A stretch of 64,000 nt of DNA from Azospirillum thiophilum (GTDB taxonomy: Bacteria > Pseudomonadota > Alphaproteobacteria > Azospirillales > Azospirillaceae): the NCBI RefSeq assembly GCF_001305595.1, contig NZ_CP012405.1:355501-419500 (forward strand), in the 5' to 3' direction. Each line of letters opens with the position of its first letter. The stretch's first letter is position 1. The position numbers and the translations under genes were made by a program. Shown in pieces: positions 26,006 through 35,242 of the stretch. The notes beneath the pieces were generated by a model. The model saw only the letters and a list, made by a program, of their open reading frames with translations. It did no database searches and was not told where the DNA came from.

Positions 26006-27682
26006 TCAGGCGGCGTTGACCTCGGCCACGAAGCGCCGCACCTCGTCCTTCAGGCGATCCGACTGCTCGGACACGTTCTCCACGCTGGAGGACACCAGAC
26101 GCATGCGGTCGCTGGTGGTGGTCATGGTCGCCGACAGCGAGCCGACGCTGCTGGTGACGCGGCGGGAGTTGTCGGCGGCGGTGCGGGCGTTGGCGAAGAT
26201 CTGGTGGGTCGCCGCCTCCTGCTGCTGCACGGCCGACGCGACCTCGCCGTTCAGCGCGCTGAGGTTGGTGATCAGGCTGGCGATGCCCTCGATCGCGGCG
26301 ATGGCGTTGGCCGTCGCCGCCCGGATTGCGCCGACCTGCGACTGGATGTCCTCGGTCGCCTTCGCGGTCTGGGTGGCGAGGCTCTTCACCTCGCTCGCCA
26401 CGACGGCGAAGCCCTTGCCGGCCTCTCCCGCCCGCGCCGCCTCGATGGTGGCGTTCAGCGCCAGCAGGTTGGTCTGTCCGGCGATGGAGTTGATCAGCTC
26501 GACCACCGCGCCGATCTGCTCGGCGGCCGACGCGAGGCCGGTGACGATGCCGGTGGTGTTCGACGTCTCGGTCACCGCGCGGGACGCGGTCTGGGCCGCG
26601 CTTTCGACCTGGCGGCTGATCGCGGAGATCGACCCGCGCAGCTCCTCGCTGGCCAGGGCGGCGGATTCGACGCTGTCGGAGGCCCCCTGCGCGGCACCGG
26701 CGGCGGCATGGGCCGCGTCGGTGGTGCTGGCGGCGTCGCTGGTCAGCGCCGCGGTGCGCTCGTGCAGGGCAACGGTGGTGGTGCTGAGCGTCGCGACGAC
26801 CTCGTCCATCGCACGGGCGAACTCGGTGGCGCGGGCGGACAGGCGCTCGCGCTGGAGGTCGCGGGCGGCGCGGTCCAGATCGGCGCGCTGGCTCTCGTCA
26901 CGGGCGGCCTGGAGGGTGGTGGCAAGGCCGGCGACGGCGCGGGCCATGTCGCCGATCTCGTCCGGCCGGTTGGCATGGGGGACGGCGGTGGAGAGGTCGC
27001 CGCCGCCGATGCGGCCCAGCACGTCGCGGATCGCCAGCAGCGGACGCGACATCCCGCGCGACACCCAGATGCCGATGCCGACGCTGATCGCCAGCAGCAG
27101 CAGGGTGACCAGAAGCTCGCGGACGGCGCGGGCGCGGAACTCGGCGTCGACGTCGTCGGTGTAGACGCCGGTGCCGACCATCCACTGCCAGGGCTGGTAG
27201 CCGGTGGCATAGGCGATCTTCGGCGTCGGTTCGGCATCGTCGGTGCGCTTGTGGCGGAAGGCGACGAAGCCGCCGCCGGCCTTGGCCGCCTCGGTCATCT
27301 GCACGTTGAAGGGAACGCCGTCGGGATCCTTCAGGTTCAGCAGGTTCTTGCCCTCGACCTGCGGCCGCAGCCCGTGCACCAGGCTGACGCCGGCATAATC
27401 GTAGACGAAGAAATACTCGCCTTTGCCATAGCGCATCGCGCGCACGGCGTTGCGCGCGAGTTCCTGCGCCTCGGCCCGCGGCAGCTTGCCCGACTTCTCC
27501 TGTTCGCCGTACAGCGCGATCACGGAGGAAGCCGCATCGACCATCTCCTTGACCTTGGCCTTGCGCTGTTCGACCAGATTCGTGCGCATGCCCGTCAGAT
27601 GGACGGTCGCACCGGCCAGCGTGCTGAGCAGCGCCACGCCGAACACCAGCAGCATCAGCCGCGTACCAATCTTGAGCTTCAT
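26006..27682 (-). CDS. Methyl-accepting chemotaxis protein with periplasmic cache domain
   Basis: 558 residues from the ATG at 27682 (GAGGAGAAGGGGCG before it). Order: membrane helix ~8-28; periplasmic single-cache-like domain ~30-185 (YGKGEYFFVYDYAG, GYQPWQWMVGTGVYTDDV); second helix ~190-212; HAMP (SRPLLAIRDVLGRIGGGDLS); long coiled coil; and the signalling hairpin tip with AGEAGKGFAVVASEVKSLA. The cache type often senses small carboxylates. No che genes are near, so it feeds a remote chemotaxis system. A second chemoreceptor is cut by the right window edge. Confidence 0.9.
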   Translation of the reverse strand: MKLKIGTRLMLLVFGVALLSTLAGATVHLTGMRTNLVEQRKAKVKEMVDAASSVIALYGEQEKSGKLPRAEAQELARNAVRAMRYGKGEYFFVYDYAGVSLVHGLRPQVEGKNLLNLKDPDGVPFNVQMTEAAKAGGGFVAFRHKRTDDAEPTPKIAYATGYQPWQWMVGTGVYTDDVDAEFRARAVRELLVTLLLLAISVGIGIWVSRGMSRPLLAIRDVLGRIGGGDLSTAVPHANRPDEIGDMARAVAGLATTLQAARDESQRADLDRAARDLQRERLSARATEFARAMDEVVATLSTTTVALHERTAALTSDAASTTDAAHAAAGAAQGASDSVESAALASEELRGSISAISRQVESAAQTASRAVTETSNTTGIVTGLASAAEQIGAVVELINSIAGQTNLLALNATIEAARAGEAGKGFAVVASEVKSLATQTAKATEDIQSQVGAIRAATANAIAAIEGIASLITNLSALNGEVASAVQQQEAATHQIFANARTAADNSRRVTSSVGSLSATMTTTSDRMRLVSSSVENVSEQSDRLKDEVRRFVAEVNAA

Positions 27683-27815
27683 CGCCCCTTCTCCTCGACT
27701 TTTTATACGCGGCACCGCGCGGTATCCACGCATCGTTCAATGGTTATCTTCAGGCGGTCATCGCCAGGCGGTCATGATTCGGGCCGGCAGCCGTCGGCGG
27801 ACGGCGACCGTCCCG

Positions 27816-28424
27816 TCAGGCCGTGAAACCGGCGGGGCCGGCCTCCTGGGCCGATGTCTCCGGATGGTCGCAGCGCCACCCCGCCGTCATCCCGGCTGGG
27901 CCGGGCTGGCGGGCGAAGGCCACGACCTCGCAATTCTCGAGCTCGACGCCCGGCCGTCCGGCCAGCCGGTGCAGCAGGATGCGGCCGACCCCCTTGCTGC
28001 CGACCAGCAGCGGCCGGTCGGCCAGCCGGTCCCGCAGCGCCGCCACCCCGTCCAGGACGCGGGCGGCGAATTCCTCCTCGCTTTCGCCGCCGGGCGGCGT
28101 CTCGCCGGCCGCGAACCAGGGCCGGGTCAGCGCGACGGGCAGCCCGTTCCACTCACCCAGCGCCCGCTCGCGCAGCCAGTCGCAGCCGACCAGCGGAACG
28201 CCGAGCGTCTCGGCGAACAGGGCGCCGGTGACGGCTGTGCGTTGCAGCGGCCCGGCGATCACCAGACCGCAGCCGCAGCCGGCCTCGCGGAACCGCTCCG
28301 CCGCCCGGCGGGCCTGCTCGACGCCCAGCCCGGTCAGCGGCACGTCGCGGTCGCCGCCGCAGCGCACGCCGAGGCGGTTGTCCTCGGTCTGGCCGTGGCG
28401 CACGAAGTGGAAGAGGTCCGTCAT
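27816..28424 (-). CDS. Histidine phosphatase family protein
   Basis: 202 residues. FVRHGQTEDNRLG near residue 6 is the catalytic RHG motif. PLTGLGVEQARRAAERF, GPLQRTAVTGALFAE and LLVGSKGVGRIL follow, although the last segment lacks the usual second His, reading SKG where SHG is common. This loss might reduce phosphatase activity. It is the last gene of the MFS - hydrolase - phosphatase operon, 10 nt after the hydrolase stop. Substrate unknown. Confidence 0.75.
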   Translation of the reverse strand: MTDLFHFVRHGQTEDNRLGVRCGGDRDVPLTGLGVEQARRAAERFREAGCGCGLVIAGPLQRTAVTGALFAETLGVPLVGCDWLRERALGEWNGLPVALTRPWFAAGETPPGGESEEEFAARVLDGVAALRDRLADRPLLVGSKGVGRILLHRLAGRPGVELENCEVVAFARQPGPAGMTAGWRCDHPETSAQEAGPAGFTA

Positions 28425-28434
28425 CGCCGGCCCC

Positions 28435-29592
28435 TCAGCGGAACAGGAGGCGGTCGGCGCCCGCGCTCCAGCCGATGACGCTGTCCGCCGCCAGGGCGCC
28501 GGGCACAGCGATCCAGCGGCGCAGGGCGTCGATGTGCAGCGGGTCGCTCAGCGTCGGGGTATGGCCGACATCCGGCACATGGAGGACGGTGACCCGCGGC
28601 TTGTCCATCATCCGCGCGATGGTCGCGTCCTGCAGCGCGTCGCTCATCATGCCGTGCACCAGCAGCACCGGGCAGTCGATGCGCTGCCAGTCGTCCCACT
28701 GGTCGTGGTCCTGGGCGGCGCCGTCGCGGTAGCATTGCAACGCGCGGATGTCGTGGCGGTAGACCCGCCCGCCATTCTCCTCCGACCAGCGGGTCTGGTG
28801 GAAGCTGTTGTGCAGCAGCACGGTGTCGTCGACCGGCCCGTCGTTCTTCTGGGCGGCGCCCGTGCGGTGGAACAGCTGGGCCGGGTGGCGGAAGACATAG
28901 TGGCGGGCCACCGATTCGGCGCGGCGGCGGCGGCGCTCGGTCGGGATGAAGGGGCCGATGTCGTTGAGGATCAGGCGGTCGACCAGATCCGGCGCCTCGG
29001 CCGCCACCCGCATCGCCACGCTGCCGCCGAGCGAGGAGCCCAGCAGCGTGACCGGCCCCAGCCGCTTGTGCCGGATCAGCGCCAGCACCTGGGCGACATT
29101 GCCCTCGAAGCTGTAGTCGGACTGCTCCGCCAGCCAGCCGCTGCGGCCGCGGCCGGCCCAGTCCAGGCACAGGACATGGTGATGGCGCGACAGCGTCCGG
29201 GCGAGATAGTCGAACCGCCGGGCGGAATTGGCGATGCCGCCCAGGCACAAAAGCGGCGGCAGCGACGGGCTGCCCCATTCCGTGTAGGCGAGGCGGACGC
29301 TGTAGTCGTTGCGCAGCCGCTCCACCGTACCGGGCTGGAGCGCCGCGGAATGGGTGTAGTCGAAATGGCGCAGGCTGTGGCCGGCGCCGATCAGCGGCTC
29401 GATCACCCGCATGATCGTCTCGTAGTTCTTCCAGGTCATCTCCCCGGCATCGGCGATGCCGAGCGCGTCCAGCGTGGCGCGCAGCGCACCCATCGCATGG
29501 CCGTGACGGGGAACCGCCAGGGTGTCGCCGCCGGGCGGAAACGGGAGGCCCGGCATGGCCGGAAGGGGCTCCACGAGCATCTGGTCAGGCAT
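28435..29592 (-). CDS. Alpha/beta hydrolase
   Basis: 385 residues from the ATG at 29592, which overlaps the MFS stop by 8 nt and is preceded by GGAGG. ATG at 29610 is an alternative. Motifs: LLCLGGIANSARRFDYLA (oxyanion region), CLDWAGRGRSGW, nucleophile elbow LGSSLGGSVAMRV with Ser, and VPDVGHTPTLSD with the catalytic His near the C-terminus. The ~100-residue N-terminal extension before the hydrolase fold is longer than usual. Coupling to an MFS transporter suggests hydrolysis of an imported or exported ester. Confidence 0.8.
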   Translation of the reverse strand: MPDQMLVEPLPAMPGLPFPPGGDTLAVPRHGHAMGALRATLDALGIADAGEMTWKNYETIMRVIEPLIGAGHSLRHFDYTHSAALQPGTVERLRNDYSVRLAYTEWGSPSLPPLLCLGGIANSARRFDYLARTLSRHHHVLCLDWAGRGRSGWLAEQSDYSFEGNVAQVLALIRHKRLGPVTLLGSSLGGSVAMRVAAEAPDLVDRLILNDIGPFIPTERRRRRAESVARHYVFRHPAQLFHRTGAAQKNDGPVDDTVLLHNSFHQTRWSEENGGRVYRHDIRALQCYRDGAAQDHDQWDDWQRIDCPVLLVHGMMSDALQDATIARMMDKPRVTVLHVPDVGHTPTLSDPLHIDALRRWIAVPGALAADSVIGWSAGADRLLFR

Positions 29593-31327
29593 GGGCGTCG
29601 TCGCCTCCATGATCGATGGGTGGGGTGAGGGGCGGGGTGGCAAGGCGGGGTTGGGCGGCCTCGCGGGGAGGCGCCAGCAGGAAGACCGCACAGAAGGCGG
29701 CGCCGCACAGCATGCCGAGCGCGCCGAACGCCACCAGGGCGGCCTGAAGGCCGAACCGGTCGGCGATGACCGCGGCCAGAAGCGGGCCGATGACGGATCC
29801 GCCGCGCTCCAGCAGGCGGTAGACGGCGAAGACGCCGGTTTCGCCCATGCGGGCGCATTCGGTGCGGCAGACCTCCGGCACCAGGGCCAGCTGGGTCGCG
29901 TTGTTGAAGGCGTGGGCGATCCCGAGCGCGGCGATGCCGGCCAGGATCCCCGGCACCCCGGGCGCCTGGAGGATCGCCAGCGTGCCTGCCCCGCCGATCA
30001 GCCCGCCCAGCCCGGCGAACAGCGAATGACGGCCGCCGCGGTCGGCCATCCGCGATACCCAGGGACCGAGGACCACGATGATCAGGCCATAGGTCATCAT
30101 CATCCGGCCGATCCCGGCCGGCGTCTCGCCCGCCGCATGCAGGGAGACCGGAACCAGATAGAACAGGTAGCCGGTCAGCATCAGCTTGGTCGGGACCGAC
30201 GAGAACAGCAGCAGCGCCAGGAAGCGCCGGTTGGCGAGCAGCCCGGCGGCGTCGCGCAGGCGGAACCGGCCGCCGTCCCGCGCGCCCCCCGCCCGGTCGG
30301 CGGGCAGCAGGAGCGCGGCGGCCAGGGCGGCGGCAAGAGCCAGCAGCGCCGACGCCGCGAAGGCGGCGCGGTAGCCGAGATGGTCGGCCAGGATGCCGCC
30401 GATCGGCGCGCCGCACAGGCCGGCGACGATCACCGCGGCGACGAACTGCGCCATGCCGCGCGCCCGCTGGTCCGGCGGGGTGTGGCGGGCGATGAAGCCC
30501 TGCGCGCCGATGAACATCACCGCATAGCCGAGCGCGCAGGCACTGCGCCACATCAGCAGCTCGGGCAGCGACTGGGCCAGCGCCGTCCCGGCGAAGCCGG
30601 CCACCGCCGGCAGCGTGCCGACCAGCAGGGTGCGGCGGCTGCCGAACCGCTCGGCCCAGGCGCCGGCGAAGGGGGTGAAGACGGCCACCAGCAGCATGAA
30701 CAGCCCGATCGGCAGCCCCATCATCAGGGTTTCCGACAGGCCGGGAACAGGCGTGTACAGCTCGCGCGCATAGAGCGGCAGGAAGGAGCGCGACAGCTCC
30801 TCCGCCAGCATGAACAGGAACAGGGCGGCGCGCATGCCGGCCACCGCGGCCCGCGGTTCGGCGGTCGTCGCATCCGGCGACCTCATTCGGGCCGATCCGG
30901 CACCGAGCAGCAGCAGCGCCTCGAACACCACGAGACTCGACACGACCAGCAGGGCGGCCCCGTCCTGGAGGATGCCGTACAGGGCTTCCGGGGTCAGCAC
31001 GGCCGCCAGCTGCGGCATCAGCCCGGCGCCGAACGCCAGCATCGCCCCCGCCGGCAGCAGCAGGGAGCGCAGGGGCGTGGCAGCGGCGGCCCGCATGGCC
31101 GAGGGCAGCAGCAGGGACACCAGCAGGACGCCCAGGAACACCGCGGCGGCCACCATCCACACGCGGTCGCGCACCGCGTGCAGCACGATCAGTGCGGCAT
31201 CTTGGCCGATTGACAAGCCAAAGCTTACATAAAATTTAGCAAAAATAAGATAAGACAGGAGAGACAGACCGAACGCCGTGAGTAGGGGCAGAGTCACACG
31301 CGGACATGCGACTGAATCAAGTTGCAT
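29585..31327 (-). CDS. MFS transporter with N-terminal membrane extension
   Basis: 580 residues from the ATG at 31327 (GGAG 7 nt before). A TTG 18 nt upstream is possible. The last ~400 residues are a 12-helix MFS core with the A-motif-like GAWAERFGSRRTLLVG near residue 240. Before it lie about four extra hydrophobic segments (VTLPLLTAFGLSLLSYLIF, WMVAAAVFLGVLLVSLLLP, LLLPAGAMLAFGAGLMPQLA, GAALLVVSSLVVFEALLLLG), absent from standard MFS proteins. The substrate is unknown. First gene of a three-gene minus-strand operon. Confidence 0.8.
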   Translation of the reverse strand: MQLDSVACPRVTLPLLTAFGLSLLSYLIFAKFYVSFGLSIGQDAALIVLHAVRDRVWMVAAAVFLGVLLVSLLLPSAMRAAAATPLRSLLLPAGAMLAFGAGLMPQLAAVLTPEALYGILQDGAALLVVSSLVVFEALLLLGAGSARMRSPDATTAEPRAAVAGMRAALFLFMLAEELSRSFLPLYARELYTPVPGLSETLMMGLPIGLFMLLVAVFTPFAGAWAERFGSRRTLLVGTLPAVAGFAGTALAQSLPELLMWRSACALGYAVMFIGAQGFIARHTPPDQRARGMAQFVAAVIVAGLCGAPIGGILADHLGYRAAFAASALLALAAALAAALLLPADRAGGARDGGRFRLRDAAGLLANRRFLALLLFSSVPTKLMLTGYLFYLVPVSLHAAGETPAGIGRMMMTYGLIIVVLGPWVSRMADRGGRHSLFAGLGGLIGGAGTLAILQAPGVPGILAGIAALGIAHAFNNATQLALVPEVCRTECARMGETGVFAVYRLLERGGSVIGPLLAAVIADRFGLQAALVAFGALGMLCGAAFCAVFLLAPPREAAQPRLATPPLTPPIDHGGDDAHA

Positions 31328-31812
31328 AAACAGCTCCGGACACAAAACGGCTTTCGGAAAGTGTGTCAGAAGCTAAGACATAACTCCAAAGAATTGGTAA
31401 ACCGAATTTGCATTTAAAAATGAAAGTTATTCATTGAATGTTACACATACATGCACGCTGATCGCTTGAAGCGCTGACGATTCATATCTTTTATAAAATA
31501 CTATACACCACTTGGAGTGACCGTAATTCATCATTGAATCGAGGCATCGGCAACTTTCATATGGCTCTCGGCATGCGCAGAGGTGCAAAAAATGCGACTG
31601 CTTTCACTCGATGACAAACCTTGGTTGCGGTGCAGCAAGTGATATATAACACTATTCCAGATTGGATATGATATTCAATTTTCTCACTACGCGAAAAGTT
31701 TTCCCGAGAGGCCGGCTCCCGAGGGCGACGAGGGACGCGCGGTGACGGTCATCCTCGATTGCAGAAACGGCGGCCGGACGATGTCGCTTTGCGACGCTTC
31801 GCCACATCGCAA
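31328..31812. other. AT-rich noncoding region between MFS and feo operons
   Basis: Markedly more AT-rich than the rest of the window, with no supported ORF. It must hold the MFS promoter (leftward), but no convincing -35/-10 pair was picked out. The composition change over 31350-31690 stands out against the GC-rich genes on both sides and could mark a long regulatory region or a remnant of inserted DNA. Confidence 0.6.
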
Positions 31813-31829
31813 GTGCGAGTGATTCGCAC
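31813..31829. promoter_or_regulatory. Fur-like inverted repeat upstream of feoA
   Basis: GTGCGA (31813-31818) and TCGCAC (31824-31829) flank GTGAT, 76 bp before the feoA start. The TGCGA-N5-TCGCA core is similar to alphaproteobacterial Fur/Mur boxes. Iron repression of feoAB through this site is expected but not shown. Confidence 0.5.
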
Positions 31830-31905
31830 GACAATCGGTCCCACGGCCCCGATGCCGTCGAATTGCACGCCTGTCTGCCGCGTGCAGCCGAAAAGGTGAC
31901 CCCAA

Positions 31906-32331
31906 ATGACTCCCCCAGTGTCCGGCGCTTTGTCCGGCGCCATGTCGGGTGCCGCATCCGGCCCCGTTCCCGCCACCGGTTCCCCCAGCGCAGCCCCTGC
32001 CGCAGCACCAGTTGCCCCCCACGCCGGTCCCGGCACCGTTCCGGCCACCACCTCCGACCCGCCCGACGGACGGCACAGCCCCAGCCTCGGCAGCCTGCGC
32101 AAGGGCCAGCGCGCGGTGGTGACCGGTCTCGACGAGACCGCGGTCGCCACCCCGCTGCCGGCCGGCGAACTGGAACGCCGCATGATCGAGATGGGCCTGA
32201 TCGAAGGCGCCCGCGTGGAAGTCCTGCATGAAGGCTTCCCCGGCGCCGATCCGCTTGCCGTGCGCATCAACGACCACACGCTGGCCCTGCGCCGCGCGGA
32301 GGCGCACGCCGTCCTGGTGACGCTCGGCTGA
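31906..32331 (+). CDS. feoA: Ferrous iron transport protein FeoA, with long low-complexity N-terminus
   Basis: 141 residues. The C-terminal ~80 are an SH3-like FeoA domain (SLGSLRKGQRAVVTGLD, GELERRMIEMGLIEGARVEVLHEGFPG, DPLAVRINDHTLALRRAEAHAVLV). The first ~60 residues are an Ala/Pro/Ser/Gly-rich tail absent from most FeoA proteins (75-85 residues). The ATG at 31906 has AAAAGGTGA upstream. A shorter start inside the tail is not obvious, since the first internal Met (residue 14) still keeps most of it. FeoA assists FeoB at the inner membrane. feoB begins 36 nt downstream. Confidence 0.85.
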   Translation: MTPPVSGALSGAMSGAASGPVPATGSPSAAPAAAPVAPHAGPGTVPATTSDPPDGRHSPSLGSLRKGQRAVVTGLDETAVATPLPAGELERRMIEMGLIEGARVEVLHEGFPGADPLAVRINDHTLALRRAEAHAVLVTLG

Positions 32332-32366
32332 GCGTCGCCCCCCTTCCTGCGGACAGGAGTTCCGCG

Positions 32367-34280
32367 ATGTCCAATACTGCCGTTTTCGCCGCACCGCCGC
32401 GCATCGCGCTGGTCGGCAACCCCAACTGCGGCAAGACCGCATTGTTCAACGCCCTGACCGGCGCCCGCCAGAAGGTCGCCAACTATCCGGGCGTGACGGT
32501 CGAACGCAAGGTCGGCGAGTTCCTCAGCCCAGCCGGGTCGCGCGTCCAGATCATCGACCTGCCCGGCACCTACAGCCTGCGCGCCCGCTCCCCCGACGAG
32601 GAGGTGACGCGCGACGTCGTGCTCGGCCGCTTCGAGCACGAGGCGCCGCCGGACGTCATGGTCTGCGTCGCCGACGCCACCAACCTGCGCCTGCACCTGC
32701 GCCTGGTGCTGGAGTTGAAGAAGCTCGGCCGCCCCATCATCCTGGCGCTCAACATGATGGATGTCGCCGAGGCGCGCGGCTGCAGCGTCGACGCCGCCGC
32801 GCTGTCCGCCGCGCTGGGCGTGCCGGTGGTGCCCACCGTGGCGATCCGCCGCCACGGCGTGCGCGGGCTGCTCGACCAGATCGACCGCAGCATGGCGGTC
32901 ATGACCGGTGCGGACGGGGCAGCAGCCGCCCCGTCCATCGCCCCCTGCGGCTGGAGCGAGCCGTCGGCGCATGAGCTGCGCGCCTACCATCAGGAGGTCG
33001 AGGCGATCCTGGCCGCGGCCCTGCGCAGCGCCGGACGTCCGTCGCTGGCGACCCGGCGGATCGACGCCGCGCTGCTGCACCCGGCCATCGGCCTGCCCTT
33101 CCTGTTCCTCGTCCTGTTCCTGATGTTCCAGGCGGTGTTCGCCTGGGCGGCCCTGCCGATGGACATGATCGACACCGCGCTCGGCTGGGTCCAGGCGGCT
33201 GCCGGCGCCGCGCTGCCCGACGGGATGCTGAAGAGCCTGATCACCGACGGCATCATCGCCGGTGTCGGCAGCGTGGTGATCTTCCTGCCGCAGATCCTGG
33301 TGCTGTTCTTCTTCATCCTGATCCTGGAATCCACCGGCTACATGGCGCGGGCCGCCTTCCTGCTCGACCGGCTGATGGGCGGGGTCGGGCTGCACGGACG
33401 GGCCTTCATCCCGCTGCTGTCCAGCTTCGCCTGCGCGGTTCCCGGCATCATGGCGGCGCGCACCATCGAGAACCGCGCCGACCGGCTGGCAACCATCATG
33501 ATCGCGCCGCTGATGACCTGCTCGGCCCGGCTGCCGGTCTATACGCTGCTCATCGCCGCCTTCGTCCCGGAACGGACGGTGGCGGGCGGCATGATCGGGC
33601 TGCAGGGGCTGGTGATGTTCGCGCTCTACGCCGCCGGCATCCTGTCGGCGCTGGCGGTCGCCTTCGTGCTGAAGCGCACGGTCTTCAAGGGCGCACGCGA
33701 GCCGCTGCTGATGGAGCTGCCCTCATACCGCCTGCCCGGCCTGCGCGACCTCTCCCTCGGCCTGCTGGAGCGGACGCGCATCTTCCTGGCCCGCGCCGGA
33801 ACGATCATCTTCGCGATCATGATCCTGCTGTGGTTCCTCGGCAGCTTCCCCGGTGCGCCGGACGGCGCCACCGGCCCTGCGATCGACTACAGCTTCGCCG
33901 GGATGCTGGGGCATGCGCTGGCTCCGCTGCTCGCCCCTATCGGCTTCACCTGGCAGATCGCCATCGCGCTGGTGCCGGGCATGGCCGCCCGCGAGGTGGC
34001 GGTGGCGGCGCTCGGCACCGTCTATGCGCTGAGCGAAACCGGGGACGCGCTGTCGGGATCGCTGGCGGGCGTGCTCGCCGCCGACTGGAGCCTGCCGACG
34101 GCGCTCGCCCTGCTCGCCTGGTTCGTCTTCGCCCCGCAATGCGTCTCCACCCTGTCGGTGGTGAAGCGCGAGACGAACTCCTGGTTCTGGATGATCGTGA
34201 TGCTCGTCTACATGACGCTGCTCGCCTACGGTGCCGCCTTCGTCACCTTCCAGCTCTCCAGCGCCCTGCTGGGAGGCTGA
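32367..34280 (+). CDS. feoB: Ferrous iron transporter FeoB
   Basis: 637 residues, on the short side for FeoB. N-terminal G-domain: G1 GNPNCGKT (16-23), G3 DLPG near 65, G4 NMMD near 129. The helical GDI region follows, then the membrane part with two Gate/core segments including SFACAVPGIMAAR and CSARLPVYTLL, whose Cys residues are the conserved membrane cysteines. The C-terminus, FVFAPQCVSTLSVVKRETNS, is typical. It imports Fe2+ across the inner membrane. It lies between feoA and the small Cys-rich protein. Confidence 0.92.
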   Translation: MSNTAVFAAPPRIALVGNPNCGKTALFNALTGARQKVANYPGVTVERKVGEFLSPAGSRVQIIDLPGTYSLRARSPDEEVTRDVVLGRFEHEAPPDVMVCVADATNLRLHLRLVLELKKLGRPIILALNMMDVAEARGCSVDAAALSAALGVPVVPTVAIRRHGVRGLLDQIDRSMAVMTGADGAAAAPSIAPCGWSEPSAHELRAYHQEVEAILAAALRSAGRPSLATRRIDAALLHPAIGLPFLFLVLFLMFQAVFAWAALPMDMIDTALGWVQAAAGAALPDGMLKSLITDGIIAGVGSVVIFLPQILVLFFFILILESTGYMARAAFLLDRLMGGVGLHGRAFIPLLSSFACAVPGIMAARTIENRADRLATIMIAPLMTCSARLPVYTLLIAAFVPERTVAGGMIGLQGLVMFALYAAGILSALAVAFVLKRTVFKGAREPLLMELPSYRLPGLRDLSLGLLERTRIFLARAGTIIFAIMILLWFLGSFPGAPDGATGPAIDYSFAGMLGHALAPLLAPIGFTWQIAIALVPGMAAREVAVAALGTVYALSETGDALSGSLAGVLAADWSLPTALALLAWFVFAPQCVSTLSVVKRETNSWFWMIVMLVYMTLLAYGAAFVTFQLSSALLGG

Positions 34281-34283
34281 GCC

Positions 34284-34487
34284 ATGATGGAGTCCATCAT
34301 CGTCGGTCTGGCCGTCGCCGCGGCCTTCGCCTGGGTCGTCTGGACCATCCTGCTGCCGGCGGCGGCGCGCGACCGGCTGCGCCGCCTCGCCGGGAGGCCC
34401 GCGCCTCCCGCCAAAAGCTGCGGCGGCTGCTGCGGCTGCGATCGCGCGGGACCGGGCAAGCCGGGGCACCGCATCCGGCACGGCTGA
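34284..34487 (+). CDS. Small FeoB-associated membrane protein with Cys cluster (DUF6587-like)
   Basis: 67 residues starting 3 nt after feoB, with GGAGG just before the ATG. One N-terminal membrane helix (IIVGLAVAAAFAWVVWTILL) is followed by a basic segment and the cluster CGGCCGC near residues 46-51. Small proteins of this shape (single helix plus Cys-rich tail) commonly follow feoB. They may bind iron or an Fe-S cluster, or aid FeoB assembly in place of FeoC, but the mechanism is not established. Confidence 0.75.
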   Translation: MMESIIVGLAVAAAFAWVVWTILLPAAARDRLRRLAGRPAPPAKSCGGCCGCDRAGPGKPGHRIRHG

Positions 34488-34515
34488 GCCGCCCCCGCCG
34501 CACGGACTGCCCGGC

Positions 34516-35169
34516 TCACCAGCCGGTCGGGCAGGCCGTGCAGCCGGTCATCAGCGCGTCCTGGAAGATGGCGAAGCGGATTTTGGCCCCCTCCATGTTG
34601 ACGCCCGACAGGTTGGACAGCGACATCTTCGCCTCCTGGAGGTTGGCGCCCTCCAGGTTGGCGCCGGACAGGTCGATCTTGTCGGCGCGGATCGCCTCCA
34701 GGTTCGCGGCGGTCAGGTCGGTGCCGGTGAAGTCGGCGCCGGTTGCCCGGGCGAATTCCAGGTTGGCGCCGCGCATCCGGGCGCCGGACAGCTTGGCCCC
34801 CTGGAGGAAGGCGGTGCGCAGGTCGGCGCCGTCGAGGATGGCGCCCCGCAGATCGGCCCCGCGCAGGTCGGCGTTGCGCAGGTCGGCCCGCATCAGGTTC
34901 GCCCCATGCAGGTCGGCACCCGCCAGCCCCAGCCCGCGCAGGTTGCGGTGGCGCAGGTCGAGGTTGGGGCAGACGGACTTCGGGGCCAGCGTGCAGCCGG
35001 CGACCGCGGTGGTCCGTTCCTCCTCGCCGCCACCGACCAGCGGTCCCGCCGCATCGTCGAGGGCGGCGTTCTCCACCTCCGCGGCGCCGGCGGAGAAAAG
35101 GGGGGCGAAGGGAACGGGCGCCAGCCCCCACAGGGACAGCGCGAGCAGCGCGGCAGTGATGCGCGACAT
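34516..35169 (-). CDS. Exported pentapeptide repeat protein
   Basis: 217 residues with a signal peptide (ITAALLALSLWGLAPVPFAPL, ending SAGA). About 25 tandem A(D/N)LxX units from residue ~68 to 200 form a right-handed quadrilateral beta-helix, and a Cys pair lies in the C-terminal TGCTACPTGW. It is 73 nt downstream of the PQQ dehydrogenase gene. A pentapeptide protein next to a quinoprotein ethanol dehydrogenase and its two-component regulators is also seen in Pseudomonas exa/ped loci. Its job there is unclear; a periplasmic scaffold or maturation role is possible. Confidence 0.85.
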   Translation of the reverse strand: MSRITAALLALSLWGLAPVPFAPLFSAGAAEVENAALDDAAGPLVGGGEEERTTAVAGCTLAPKSVCPNLDLRHRNLRGLGLAGADLHGANLMRADLRNADLRGADLRGAILDGADLRTAFLQGAKLSGARMRGANLEFARATGADFTGTDLTAANLEAIRADKIDLSGANLEGANLQEAKMSLSNLSGVNMEGAKIRFAIFQDALMTGCTACPTGW

Positions 35170-35242
35170 AATGATGGTGCCTCCGTTGGGGAAGGGACCG
35201 GAACGGACGGCCGCCGCCGCCCGCCCCGGTCCCGGTTGCCGC

